From Flagellimonas oceani (GTDB taxonomy: Bacteria; Bacteroidota; Bacteroidia; Flavobacteriales; Flavobacteriaceae), in NCBI RefSeq assembly GCF_011068285.1, contig NZ_CP049616.1, positions 1,654,501 through 1,718,500 of the forward strand: a stretch of DNA of 64,000 nucleotides. The letters run 5' to 3'. The notes under the pieces are model-generated. The model ran no database searches. It was not told the DNA's origin and saw only the letters and a program-made list of their open reading frames with translations. The translations under genes and the position numbers were made by a program. Shown here piece by piece: positions 9,279-16,620 of the stretch (position 1 is its first letter; each line of letters starts with the position of its first letter).

Positions 9279-9619
9279 AGGTGTGTCAAAAGATTAATTG
9301 TGGCTCCATTGGGATCTTTTACAAAGAATCGGCGAACACCCCAATCTTCATTCCTTATTTCGTAAACTATACTGAGCTCATTTTCTTGGGCCTGCTCGTA
9401 CAATTTGTCTACGTTGGATACTTCAATGGATATAAAGGATTCGTCAACTATGGGCTTATCATTTTTAAAGATATTGATTTGTGCCGTTGGATTATCTTTA
9501 GAGGCGAATGTTATGACCCATCCAATATCCATGACCAATTCCATTCCAAGGAAATCCATATAAAACGATTTGCTTGCATTTAGGTCATTGGAATGGATGT
9601 TGGGAACAATTCTGCGCAT
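9275..9619 (-). CDS. VOC (glyoxalase/bleomycin-resistance) family protein
   Basis: A 114-residue single-domain protein with the paired beta-alpha-beta-beta-beta layout of the vicinal oxygen chelate family: VPNIHSNDLNASKSFYMDFLGMELVMD at the start and VRRFFVKDPNGATINLLTHL at the end, where the final His or Glu usually contributes a metal ligand. The substrate cannot be predicted. It lies between two YdeI-family paralogues and overlaps the downstream one by 4 bases. Confidence 0.85.
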   Translation of the reverse strand: MRRIVPNIHSNDLNASKSFYMDFLGMELVMDIGWVITFASKDNPTAQINIFKNDKPIVDESFISIEVSNVDKLYEQAQENELSIVYEIRNEDWGVRRFFVKDPNGATINLLTHL

Positions 9620-9643
9620 TGCTACAAAGATTTTATTTTAAAA

Positions 9644-10225
9644 CTACTGTTCGTTATATCCCTTCCCATCAAAAATCTTGGGAATGGATTTTTCAATTCT
9701 GGCCATTCTGGTCTTGGACTGTTTGGCTTGGGAAATATGCAGCATATACCCACGCTGCCGCCCCGGCGTCAAAGCCTCAAAAGCTGTTCTAAATTCCGCG
9801 TCACCATCCAATTTGTTCTGAAGCTCTTTGGGCATATCAAACTCAGAAGTCTTTTTCAGTTTCACTTCCAAACCTGCTTTTTCCACTTCAATAGCTTCAT
9901 AAATATAAGCTTTCAATACTTTTTCAAGTTCCTTTATCTCTCCAATGTCGGTAAACCTGATCTGGCGCGCAGATTGCACATTTTTCGTCTGTTGGACTAA
10001 AATATTTTCTGTATCCTTCAACAAAACACCTTTGTGAAACAACAAAGCACAGTATTCCTTAAAACCATGGATCAAAAAAATATTACTGCCATTTAAGGTA
10101 TAGCAGGGCTTGCCCCATTTAAGCTCTTCGGTCAAACCCGTATCTAGGGCAATGCTTCGCAATTCCCTGAATGCATTTTGCCATTGGGATGGTTTTTCAA
10201 AAAAGAAATCAACTTTTGGGTTCAT
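9644..10225 (-). CDS. YdeI/OmpD-associated family protein (DUF1801 plus OmdA), copy 2
   Basis: A 193-residue paralogue of the gene at 8655-9278. It has the same order of a DUF1801 segment (LKWGKPCYTLNGSNIFLIHGFKEYCALLFHKGVLL) and a YdeI/OmdA tail. The two genes differ clearly in the first 130 codons but almost not at all over the last 55 or so (only a few synonymous changes between 8664-8830 and 9660-9826). It is first in the three-gene unit; the VOC gene starts 24 bases downstream. Confidence 0.85.
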   Translation of the reverse strand: MNPKVDFFFEKPSQWQNAFRELRSIALDTGLTEELKWGKPCYTLNGSNIFLIHGFKEYCALLFHKGVLLKDTENILVQQTKNVQSARQIRFTDIGEIKELEKVLKAYIYEAIEVEKAGLEVKLKKTSEFDMPKELQNKLDGDAEFRTAFEALTPGRQRGYMLHISQAKQSKTRMARIEKSIPKIFDGKGYNEQ

Positions 10226-10410
10226 GAAATATATTTTTGAGGGCTCCTTTCAAAGAAAATGTAAATTCTTTGACAATTCGACATCACTTCTTCCCTTTTT
10301 GCTTTATTACCTATAACCGATCGCTTAAATTTAGGAAGTTGATTCAAAACAATGAAAATAAATCACCCCCTACCCCGGCTTTTTTAGGGCCATCGGTACG
10401 GTAATGGGGA

Positions 10411-10545
10411 AAGACACTTCCAGGCGTGCGCGAGGCCATTGAACAGCAGGAATGGAAAGAAGCACAGGAACAAATTGGGGCATTGGCCGCCACCCCAAAG
10501 GATTTTGATGCGCAGGTACAACCACTGAACAGCATTGTGCAGTAA
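10411..10545 (+). pseudogene. C-terminal remnant of an M28-family (glutamate carboxypeptidase-like) peptidase
   Basis: In frame 10411-10545 the plus strand reads KTLPGVREAIEQQEWKEAQ and continues to a stop after 44 residues. The KTLPGVREAIE motif and the following helix are what closes M28 peptidases that carry the transferrin-receptor-like dimerisation domain. In the same frame a stop lies just upstream (10402-10404), and no catalytic domain is present anywhere nearby, so only the last part of the gene survives. A terminator follows 24 bases later, as expected for the original gene end. Confidence 0.65.
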
Positions 10546-10568
10546 TTGGATTCCGAAGAAAACCGGGA

Positions 10569-10604
10569 CCGCCCCATACGAATAGCGTTTGGGGCGGTTT
10601 TTTT
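10569..10604 (+). terminator. Intrinsic terminator of the lost M28 peptidase gene
   Basis: The stem CCGCCCCA / TGGGGCGG (10569-10576 with 10590-10597) is followed by seven T on the plus strand. It is an orphan: the only plus-strand coding sequence before it is the M28 remnant. Confidence 0.8.
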
Positions 10605-10625
10605 ACGCTTGTTGATGAACCTCAC

Positions 10626-12728
10626 TTATGGCACCTCAATCTTTTCAATAAAAATATCAGCGGTATCGGCCAAATCCCTATAAAGGGTTGCCCTTTTTAA
10701 ACCGCTAGAGATACTCATCACTTCTCCTCTAAAGTTCTCAAAAAGAATATGTGGATAGCCCAGAGTTTGCACGCTTGTGACTGTGGAAGTGTTCCTATCA
10801 AAAATTAGGGCCTCTTTTTTATGTGGGCTGTCATCATCGATGTTCCATTCGTAATCGTTGTCCGTGCCAAATATTTTGCTTCCATCCAAACTTAAACCCG
10901 TTGGGAAATTCGGTTTTTCAAAAGATCCTAAATTTTGGAAGGTGGTACTGGAATACAATCGGTTTGGTTCACTATCCACCAATAGGTTGGCAGCTGCATT
11001 GTACATTAATTCTTCTTGTTCATAAATGTTTGCCTGTCTAAACTGTATATTGACAGATTGATTTCCATTAAAATTTCCAGTAGCATCCAAATCGAACACA
11101 AAACTGGTAGTTTCGTAGCGGTGCCCCAAAATTATCTGCCCATTGTTTAAAATAATGAACTTGTACCTGCCGCTACCTTGGTGTTCCACAAAATGTGGCG
11201 CGGTATCAATAAAGCTCATAGTGGAATTATCCCTTTTTACGGTAAAAATATCGTCACTATCCGAAATTACCCAGATATCTCGCAGAGGATCATAGTTGAA
11301 ATCACCAATACTGAAAACAGTTTCCGGGTCGATGGCATATTTGAATTGCATGGTCGAAGCATCATAAAAATGGAGTTCAACACCTTGCTTTATTATAAGC
11401 TCTTTGCCGTTTGGCGAAACAATAACTTTGATAGGCACATCGGTGTCATACTGCGGAGCAATATTTGCAATGGCATCAATTTGATGGGTATCATAGTTAT
11501 AGCGGTACAAATACAAAGGTGTCATGCCCTCCCCACTTTCCTGACCCCAAAAATAGATTACGGGTTCCGAGGGATCTATGGCATAGGACTTTATCTCCTT
11601 TAAAGATAGAATCTCCGGTCTTTTAAAAGGAACTTGCCAATAGGTGGTTACGTCCGTACTATAATCCGTTTTGTATCCAAAAAGGGTATGCACCCTAATG
11701 TGATAGTAGGGATTTTCAAAATACGGCGGGTTTTCATCCACCCACGAAGTGGTTTCCCTATCCGAAATAGTGGCCACGGTTTTATCTTGAAAACCATTCC
11801 CCGAACCACCCTCATGATTACGCAATACAATCTCGTAGTGAGAAAAATAGGGGGAATCCGAAGCGTCCCAGCTCAACGAAATCGTGTTGCCCGCAACAGT
11901 GGGTTCGTTTAAATTCACGGGGGCTATACGAAGATAACTGGGGTCGAAATCTTGTAAATTACTATCTCCCAAAATGCCCTGATCCGTATAGATTCGTAAA
12001 AAATAACACAATTGCTCGCTTACGGGAGGTTCTAGATCAAAATATTCCGTGTCGTTCACATCGGTGATCGTAGCTACCAGTTCTGCATTGGCTTTGGAAC
12101 AGTTTTCACCCTGACTTCTATAGATCTCATATTTTTCAAACGTATGGAAACCATCGTAGGGCTGCCAGGTGTAGCCTATAAGCTCATAATTATAATCGCT
12201 ATCGTAATACTGGAAAGATTGGGTATAAAAATCCTGTTCATCCGGGGTGTAGCGCTTGGCAATGAGCACTACAACATCCAACTCCCCATCTTCATCAATA
12301 TCCACGCGTGCCTTAAACTGAAATTCCGTGGCCGTAAGTTTGATGATCACCAGATCATCTGTACTGCCCGAAAGTGTGCTCATGGTAAGAACCCCTTTGT
12401 CCAGCTCCCATTTTAGTTGGCTGCTAATGGTTTCACAGGCCGAACTGGTATATTGGTATTCTTGGTATGTACCACCTTCGCGATACACAAAAAAATCGCG
12501 GCCACAATCAGTATAATTAATAGGTATGGGTATTCTGGTGCCCTCGTACTCGGCCTCTGTTATGGCCCAATACCCCAAAAGGTCGGCACTATTGGCATTG
12601 GTGGCCGCACCGCTGTAAAACGAATTTGGGTCGCTATGATCTACGGGGCCATCGTCTTTGGAGCAGCCCAAGACCAATATTGTTATGAATGAAAAGCAAG
12701 AGCGCAAAAGGAACTTGGATAAGCCCAT
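10626..12728 (-). CDS. Large lipoprotein: lipocalin-like, fibronectin-like and propeller-like regions
   Basis: A 700-residue protein with leader and lipobox (FITILVLGCSKDD). About residues 45-150 resemble a lipocalin-type domain (LLGYWAITEAEYEGTRIPIPI, then VFREGGTY-like strands). About 160-370 look like two fibronectin-type III modules (APVNLNEPTVAGNTISLSWDASDSPYFSHYEIVLR). The last 300 residues are WD/beta-propeller-like (YLYRYNYDTHQIDAIANI, LSLDGSKIFGTDNDYEW). This mix is typical of uncharacterised surface lipoproteins in flavobacteria. It runs alone, divergent from the RadC-like gene with an 83-base gap. Confidence 0.75.
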   Translation of the reverse strand: MGLSKFLLRSCFSFITILVLGCSKDDGPVDHSDPNSFYSGAATNANSADLLGYWAITEAEYEGTRIPIPINYTDCGRDFFVYREGGTYQEYQYTSSACETISSQLKWELDKGVLTMSTLSGSTDDLVIIKLTATEFQFKARVDIDEDGELDVVVLIAKRYTPDEQDFYTQSFQYYDSDYNYELIGYTWQPYDGFHTFEKYEIYRSQGENCSKANAELVATITDVNDTEYFDLEPPVSEQLCYFLRIYTDQGILGDSNLQDFDPSYLRIAPVNLNEPTVAGNTISLSWDASDSPYFSHYEIVLRNHEGGSGNGFQDKTVATISDRETTSWVDENPPYFENPYYHIRVHTLFGYKTDYSTDVTTYWQVPFKRPEILSLKEIKSYAIDPSEPVIYFWGQESGEGMTPLYLYRYNYDTHQIDAIANIAPQYDTDVPIKVIVSPNGKELIIKQGVELHFYDASTMQFKYAIDPETVFSIGDFNYDPLRDIWVISDSDDIFTVKRDNSTMSFIDTAPHFVEHQGSGRYKFIILNNGQIILGHRYETTSFVFDLDATGNFNGNQSVNIQFRQANIYEQEELMYNAAANLLVDSEPNRLYSSTTFQNLGSFEKPNFPTGLSLDGSKIFGTDNDYEWNIDDDSPHKKEALIFDRNTSTVTSVQTLGYPHILFENFRGEVMSISSGLKRATLYRDLADTADIFIEKIEVP

Positions 12729-12811
12729 ATGGTTTGAGGTTAAATGATCTGTACATCAAATAAACTATTTTTTTTGATACCGACAACCGTGGTTTTGTTT
12801 TTTTCACGGGC

Positions 12812-13474
12812 ATGGACTACCTTTCCCAAACCCAAAAAACACAAACACCTACCATGAACGTACGGCTTACCAAAGAACAGAAGATCAAAGTGCTCAACTC
12901 CGCGGACATATATGCAATCATGCAGCAGGTTTTGCTGCGCGAGAACAAGATACGCCGCAACCAAGAGCATTTTTGGGTGGTGGGCCTTAACCACAACAAC
13001 AAAATACTGTTCGTGGAGCTCATTGGCCTGGGGGCCAGCAACCGCGTGAACGCCGACCCGCCCGATGTGTTCCGGATGGCGATCTACAAACTGGCCAGCA
13101 AGCTGATCTTGGTGCACAACCACCCCAGCGGCACGCACGAAGCAACCGATGCCGATATTACCTTTACCGACCACATGCTAAAAGTGGGCAAACTCATAAA
13201 AGTGGAAGTGCTGGACCATTTGGTGATCACCGAGACCAACTATACCAGTTTTGCCGACCAAGGCGTAATGGACGAACTCCAAAAAAGCGGCCTTTTTGAA
13301 ATTATGGGCCCCGAAAAGCAGGAACTGGAACAGTTTAAGATCGATACCGAGAAAAAGCGGGCCGAAAAAGAAAAGGCGATTAGTATTGCCAAGAAGATGA
13401 AAGACAAAGGTTTTGACGATGAAACCATTAAAGAGTTAACGGGGTTGGGGTTGAAGGAGATTGGGGGGATTTAA
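12812..13474 (+). CDS. RadC-like JAB/MPN-domain protein
   Basis: A 220-residue protein. Residues about 50-160 form the RadC JAB domain with an intact metal motif: Glu69, His102-x-His104 in HNHPSG, and Asp115. The helix-hairpin-helix of classical RadC is missing. After residue 165 a charged helix leads to a tail, KAISIAKKMKDKGFDDETIKELTG, that resembles the C-terminus of Rpn/PD-(D/E)XK-type transposase-family proteins. Stand-alone JAB proteins of this kind are common in mobile regions; despite the name, a repair role for RadC is doubtful. The start may instead be the ATG at 12854. It converges with the HerA-like gene, 14 bases apart. Confidence 0.8.
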   Translation: MDYLSQTQKTQTPTMNVRLTKEQKIKVLNSADIYAIMQQVLLRENKIRRNQEHFWVVGLNHNNKILFVELIGLGASNRVNADPPDVFRMAIYKLASKLILVHNHPSGTHEATDADITFTDHMLKVGKLIKVEVLDHLVITETNYTSFADQGVMDELQKSGLFEIMGPEKQELEQFKIDTEKKRAEKEKAISIAKKMKDKGFDDETIKELTGLGLKEIGGI

Positions 13475-13488
13475 ATGATTTAATGACT

Positions 13489-15795
13489 TTACTCTTCTTG
13501 TTGTTCTTGTTCTTGATTTTTCATGATGTATTTCATATCATTTAATTGTATAATAATTGGTTGCTTAAGTTTTAATGCCTTTCCAACCGCTATGGATTGT
13601 CTTTCTTCCAGAGTAGGCAAAGTATTTGAATAATCTGTACCAATATAATTTTCTAAAAATTGTTTACCGGTATCATCAAAAACCCTTAAAGCGAAAATTG
13701 TATTGCATTGATTCAATACACTTTTACTAATATTAGCAGTTCTTTGAGTTATAATTAATGAACCTAAACCATATTTTCTTCCTTGTAATAAAACCTTAGC
13801 AGTACCATTAACAGCTGTTTTGTCTCCTTCATTCGCAACAGAATTCCATTCAGGAATCAATGAATGAGCTTCTTCAAAAACAATCAAAACACGGGCTGTG
13901 TTATTTTCGCTCGGAGGATAATGCATTAAAACTTTAAGTATTTCCTCGGAAATTATTCTTGTTTTTTCAGTTTGAGTCATTGAGGTTGCAATCACATTAA
14001 ATCCGATTTTCTCTCCTTTGGAAGCTTTATGTAAATCTGGATTATAAATTCTTACTCTTTTATCATTATTGAATTCAAAATTTTCAGGCAATTCTTCCTG
14101 ATTAAAAAAGAAATTAATTAAATCTTTTTTTACTTCTTTACGATACAACGATTGATTTCCGCTCTTCTCTGGTATCTGTTTCTGACCATCTATATGAATA
14201 TGATTGTAGGTTGCATTAATTGAATTGAAAGCATTTTGATCATCAGCTTTTATCAAAGCGTCATCAATATATTTTGGCAACTTTGAATCAAGCATGTATT
14301 CATTTGTAATGTCAATACAAACAATTTTTAAATCTTCAATATTATCCAGTAATTTTTTAACAAGTTCAAAGGTTAATCTTGATTTGCCTATTCCTAAAAT
14401 TCCAAGTATTGCTGTATTATGAGTTACAAGTGAATGATAATCTTTTATTGGAATATGAAAATTTGTACCAGGCAATCTACCTATTGAATTTTCGGCGATA
14501 TTCTTAAGTTGTTCCTCCGAAATATTACCATTTGAAAAACCAAATACAGGTTCATAAATTTTTGGCAACCATTTTCTTGTTTTCAATTCATGTTGATCTT
14601 CATCATAAAATCCTAATTTTCGTGCATAGGCCAGTTCGTAACCATATCTATCTTTAAACTCAAGAGGCTCTTCACCTGTCAAACCATCCATTAATTGATA
14701 TATGGTTTCATTTTCATAAATCGTAGAGGTAACTATTTCCCCTTCATTTATTTCATTACTACCAAGATGTTGGAAAACAATTTTATTTATGTTGGAACCC
14801 TTTTCAATATAACCTATAAAATTTTCCCTATTTAAATAGAGTTTACTTTTCGTTACCTTATTCTTTATCGTTGATGGAAGAGAATCCAAAGAGTTTATTT
14901 TAGAAACAGAGTTCAAGGATTTAAGAATTGATTTTAAACCATCATATGCCAACCTATGATTTTGAGGTATTTTTATTGGTTCATTATCTTCATCGGTTAA
15001 TAAATAAATTTCTAACCATAATTTATTTAGAAGTTGTTTTTTATTTATTATAATTCCAATGGACTTTGATAACTTTTCATTTTCGATTGTGACTAAATCC
15101 CCTAAAGTGACACTCGATTTCTTGTGTTTTAAATAATCAATCTCCACATGGTACAGAAGTGGGTTCTCACAACTTATAGCAGTTCCAAGTTCTTCGACAT
15201 CTAATTTTTCATTCTTAAATAATGATCCTAGAAATTCTACAGCTTTTCCGATTATGTCAAAAAAGACAATACATATCCAAAAAGCGAGTAAAACAACAAA
15301 TGCAACAACATCTGGGTTGTCAATGTTCAAGAAGTAGGAATATATTGCAGGAATATAAATAAAGGAGAATAGTACCCTACTATTCCCAACAACAGTGGAG
15401 AATTTATACGCAATCCTATTAATCTTATCCACTATTTCACCCTCAAAATTTTTCAGAAAGATTGTCAAAAGACTGCTAAAAAGTACCAAGAATGAAATTG
15501 CCAATACAACTTCATAAAAAACAAATTTAGATTTATCCGTAATTGTCAACAATGTAATAAGCAATGCCAAAGAGTTAGCTATTGCATCGGTTGGCTTACT
15601 GAAAAATGGCTCCGCGATGTACTTTCCCAAAATAATTAATAGTGCCCCAGAAAAGAACCAAATTCTTTTATCATTTGAAGTGTCCCATAGTAAATCATTA
15701 TAATTTCCATCTATTATGGTAAACAAAATGAATAAAACAACCAAGTAAAGGATTGCAACAATAACTCTTTGCAGTTGTGTTAGTTTCACTCGCAT
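13489..15795 (-). CDS. Membrane-anchored HerA/FtsK-superfamily ATPase (DUF87)
   Basis: A 768-residue protein. Five to six membrane segments fill residues about 10-184. Residues about 225-275 may be a HAS-barrel. The ATPase core has Walker A GILGIGKS (465-472), Walker B VLIVFEE (636-642), an arginine in LLQGRKYG (673) and a sensor-like ITQRTANIS (682-690), the order seen in HerA and VirB4-like pumps. HerA proteins move DNA with NurA or act with SIR2, DUF4297 or other effectors in defence. No nuclease partner is adjacent. The gene is clearly more AT-rich than its neighbours and ends 14 bases from the convergent RadC-like gene. A defence or DNA-transfer role is inference. Confidence 0.8.
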   Translation of the reverse strand: MRVKLTQLQRVIVAILYLVVLFILFTIIDGNYNDLLWDTSNDKRIWFFSGALLIILGKYIAEPFFSKPTDAIANSLALLITLLTITDKSKFVFYEVVLAISFLVLFSSLLTIFLKNFEGEIVDKINRIAYKFSTVVGNSRVLFSFIYIPAIYSYFLNIDNPDVVAFVVLLAFWICIVFFDIIGKAVEFLGSLFKNEKLDVEELGTAISCENPLLYHVEIDYLKHKKSSVTLGDLVTIENEKLSKSIGIIINKKQLLNKLWLEIYLLTDEDNEPIKIPQNHRLAYDGLKSILKSLNSVSKINSLDSLPSTIKNKVTKSKLYLNRENFIGYIEKGSNINKIVFQHLGSNEINEGEIVTSTIYENETIYQLMDGLTGEEPLEFKDRYGYELAYARKLGFYDEDQHELKTRKWLPKIYEPVFGFSNGNISEEQLKNIAENSIGRLPGTNFHIPIKDYHSLVTHNTAILGILGIGKSRLTFELVKKLLDNIEDLKIVCIDITNEYMLDSKLPKYIDDALIKADDQNAFNSINATYNHIHIDGQKQIPEKSGNQSLYRKEVKKDLINFFFNQEELPENFEFNNDKRVRIYNPDLHKASKGEKIGFNVIATSMTQTEKTRIISEEILKVLMHYPPSENNTARVLIVFEEAHSLIPEWNSVANEGDKTAVNGTAKVLLQGRKYGLGSLIITQRTANISKSVLNQCNTIFALRVFDDTGKQFLENYIGTDYSNTLPTLEERQSIAVGKALKLKQPIIIQLNDMKYIMKNQEQEQQEE

Positions 15796-15863
15796 TTTAG
15801 TAGTGATATAGTTAGTGGTTGGGAAACTTTATAGCCAAATATAAGTCTTTAACACGTAACAGC

Positions 15864-15879
15864 TTACGGAAAACCGTAA
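15864..15879. promoter_or_regulatory. Inverted repeat upstream of the HerA-like gene
   Basis: TTACGG-AAAA-CCGTAA is a perfect 6-bp inverted repeat 69 bases before the start codon of the ATPase gene. It could be an operator or a small hairpin in the 5' leader; no regulator gene is adjacent. Confidence 0.4.
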
Positions 15880-15885
15880 CCCTAT

Positions 15886-15906
15886 AAAAAAAGCCCTTTA
15901 GGCTTT
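15886..15906 (-). terminator. Minus-strand terminator without an obvious gene
   Basis: AAAGCC-CTTTA-GGCTTT forms a hairpin that on the minus strand is followed by T residues. No minus-strand gene lies directly before it; the next one is at 16621-17808, with two plus-strand ORFs between. It may be left over from an older arrangement, broken when the plus-strand genes arrived. Confidence 0.5.
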
Positions 15907-15982
15907 CTCCAACCTTCCCAAAAACCCAACCTCCCCACCTCCCCTTTTTACCCATTTTTTAAATCCGTTGGTTCAAAACGGC

Positions 15983-16015
15983 CATTCCTCAATTCAAAAG
16001 GGGCATTCGTCAATT
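15983..16015 (+). promoter_or_regulatory. Tandem direct repeat, probable LytTR-type operator
   Basis: CATTCCTCAATT at 15983 and CATTCGTCAATT at 16004 are direct repeats exactly 21 bases apart, that is two helical turns on the same face. This geometry is typical of sites for dimeric LytTR response regulators. The copies lie 52-84 bases before the start of the 39-residue membrane protein. No LytTR gene is in the window, so the regulator would act from elsewhere. Confidence 0.5.
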
Positions 16016-16066
16016 GGGGTACGTAAAATAATTGCATATTGTGTAGTTTGGTAAAAAAATAAGAGT

Positions 16067-16186
16067 ATGACTACACTTGAGACGATAAACACCTTACAAA
16101 TTGTATGCTTGGTACTATTGGGATTCATCATTTTTATGGTAGGCTGGCTCCTTGGAGCCGAGTTTTCCAGAAAATACAGATGTTAA
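16067..16186 (+). CDS. 39-residue single-pass membrane protein
   Basis: ATG at 16067 to TAA at 16184-16186. A short polar start (MTTLETINTL) is followed by one long hydrophobic segment (residues about 11-31) and a basic end (SRKYRC), which predicts a single-pass inner-membrane microprotein with the C-terminus inside. It sits 52 bases after a tandem direct repeat that looks like an operator, which supports real expression. I do not recognise the family. Its end overlaps an ATG at 16180 that opens the next reading frame. Confidence 0.55.
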   Translation: MTTLETINTLQIVCLVLLGFIIFMVGWLLGAEFSRKYRC

Positions 16187-16242
16187 AACAATACCTCAGG
16201 TTTTATACCGTTCGTACACACTCCAAACCCACTTAAACCTAC

Positions 16243-16614
16243 TTGGCCATTTTTTGGAGAGACCCCAATATTCAGAACATTTTAGCCTATATCGGAGATG
16301 GGCGATACACTATTAGGATAGACCGGTTGCGCAGCGGCGAAATCCGCTACCTGTGCTGGAACAAGCGCAACGGCATCCTTACCAGGCCCAACCTGATCCT
16401 TGGAAATGGCGAAGTAAGGGAGTCTGCCGACGGAGATACCACCGAGTACGTGTTTGTGCACGAGGAAAGTACGTTTTCGGTAGAGCACATACATCCCCCA
16501 AAAAGCGGGATGCCCAACTACTATTTTGTGGAGGTCACCGATAAGGACCAAAAAAAAAGTACTTGGAAAATGGAGCAATTGCCCATCCCCAAGTACCTCG
16601 AATCGTTATTTTAA
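16243..16614 (+). CDS. Hypothetical 123-residue protein, start uncertain
   Basis: The open frame encodes a compact soluble protein (GDGRYTIRIDRLRSGEIRYLCW, then EYVFVHEESTFSVEHIHPP) of unknown family. It has no ATG near its beginning; the only start in the open part is TTG at 16243. In the same frame an ATG at 16180 overlaps the end of the preceding microprotein gene, but a TAA at 16234-16236 interrupts it after 18 codons. So this is either a TTG-started gene or the larger part of a gene broken by one stop codon. It converges with the sorbosone dehydrogenase-like gene with a 6-base gap. Confidence 0.5.
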   Translation: MAIFWRDPNIQNILAYIGDGRYTIRIDRLRSGEIRYLCWNKRNGILTRPNLILGNGEVRESADGDTTEYVFVHEESTFSVEHIHPPKSGMPNYYFVEVTDKDQKKSTWKMEQLPIPKYLESLF

Positions 16615-16620
16615 AAAAGG

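Noticed and set aside
10344..10625. A 93-codon minus-strand ORF
   Set aside because: It is antisense to the M28 remnant and its terminator, with Cys/Ser-rich composition typical of a shadow frame.
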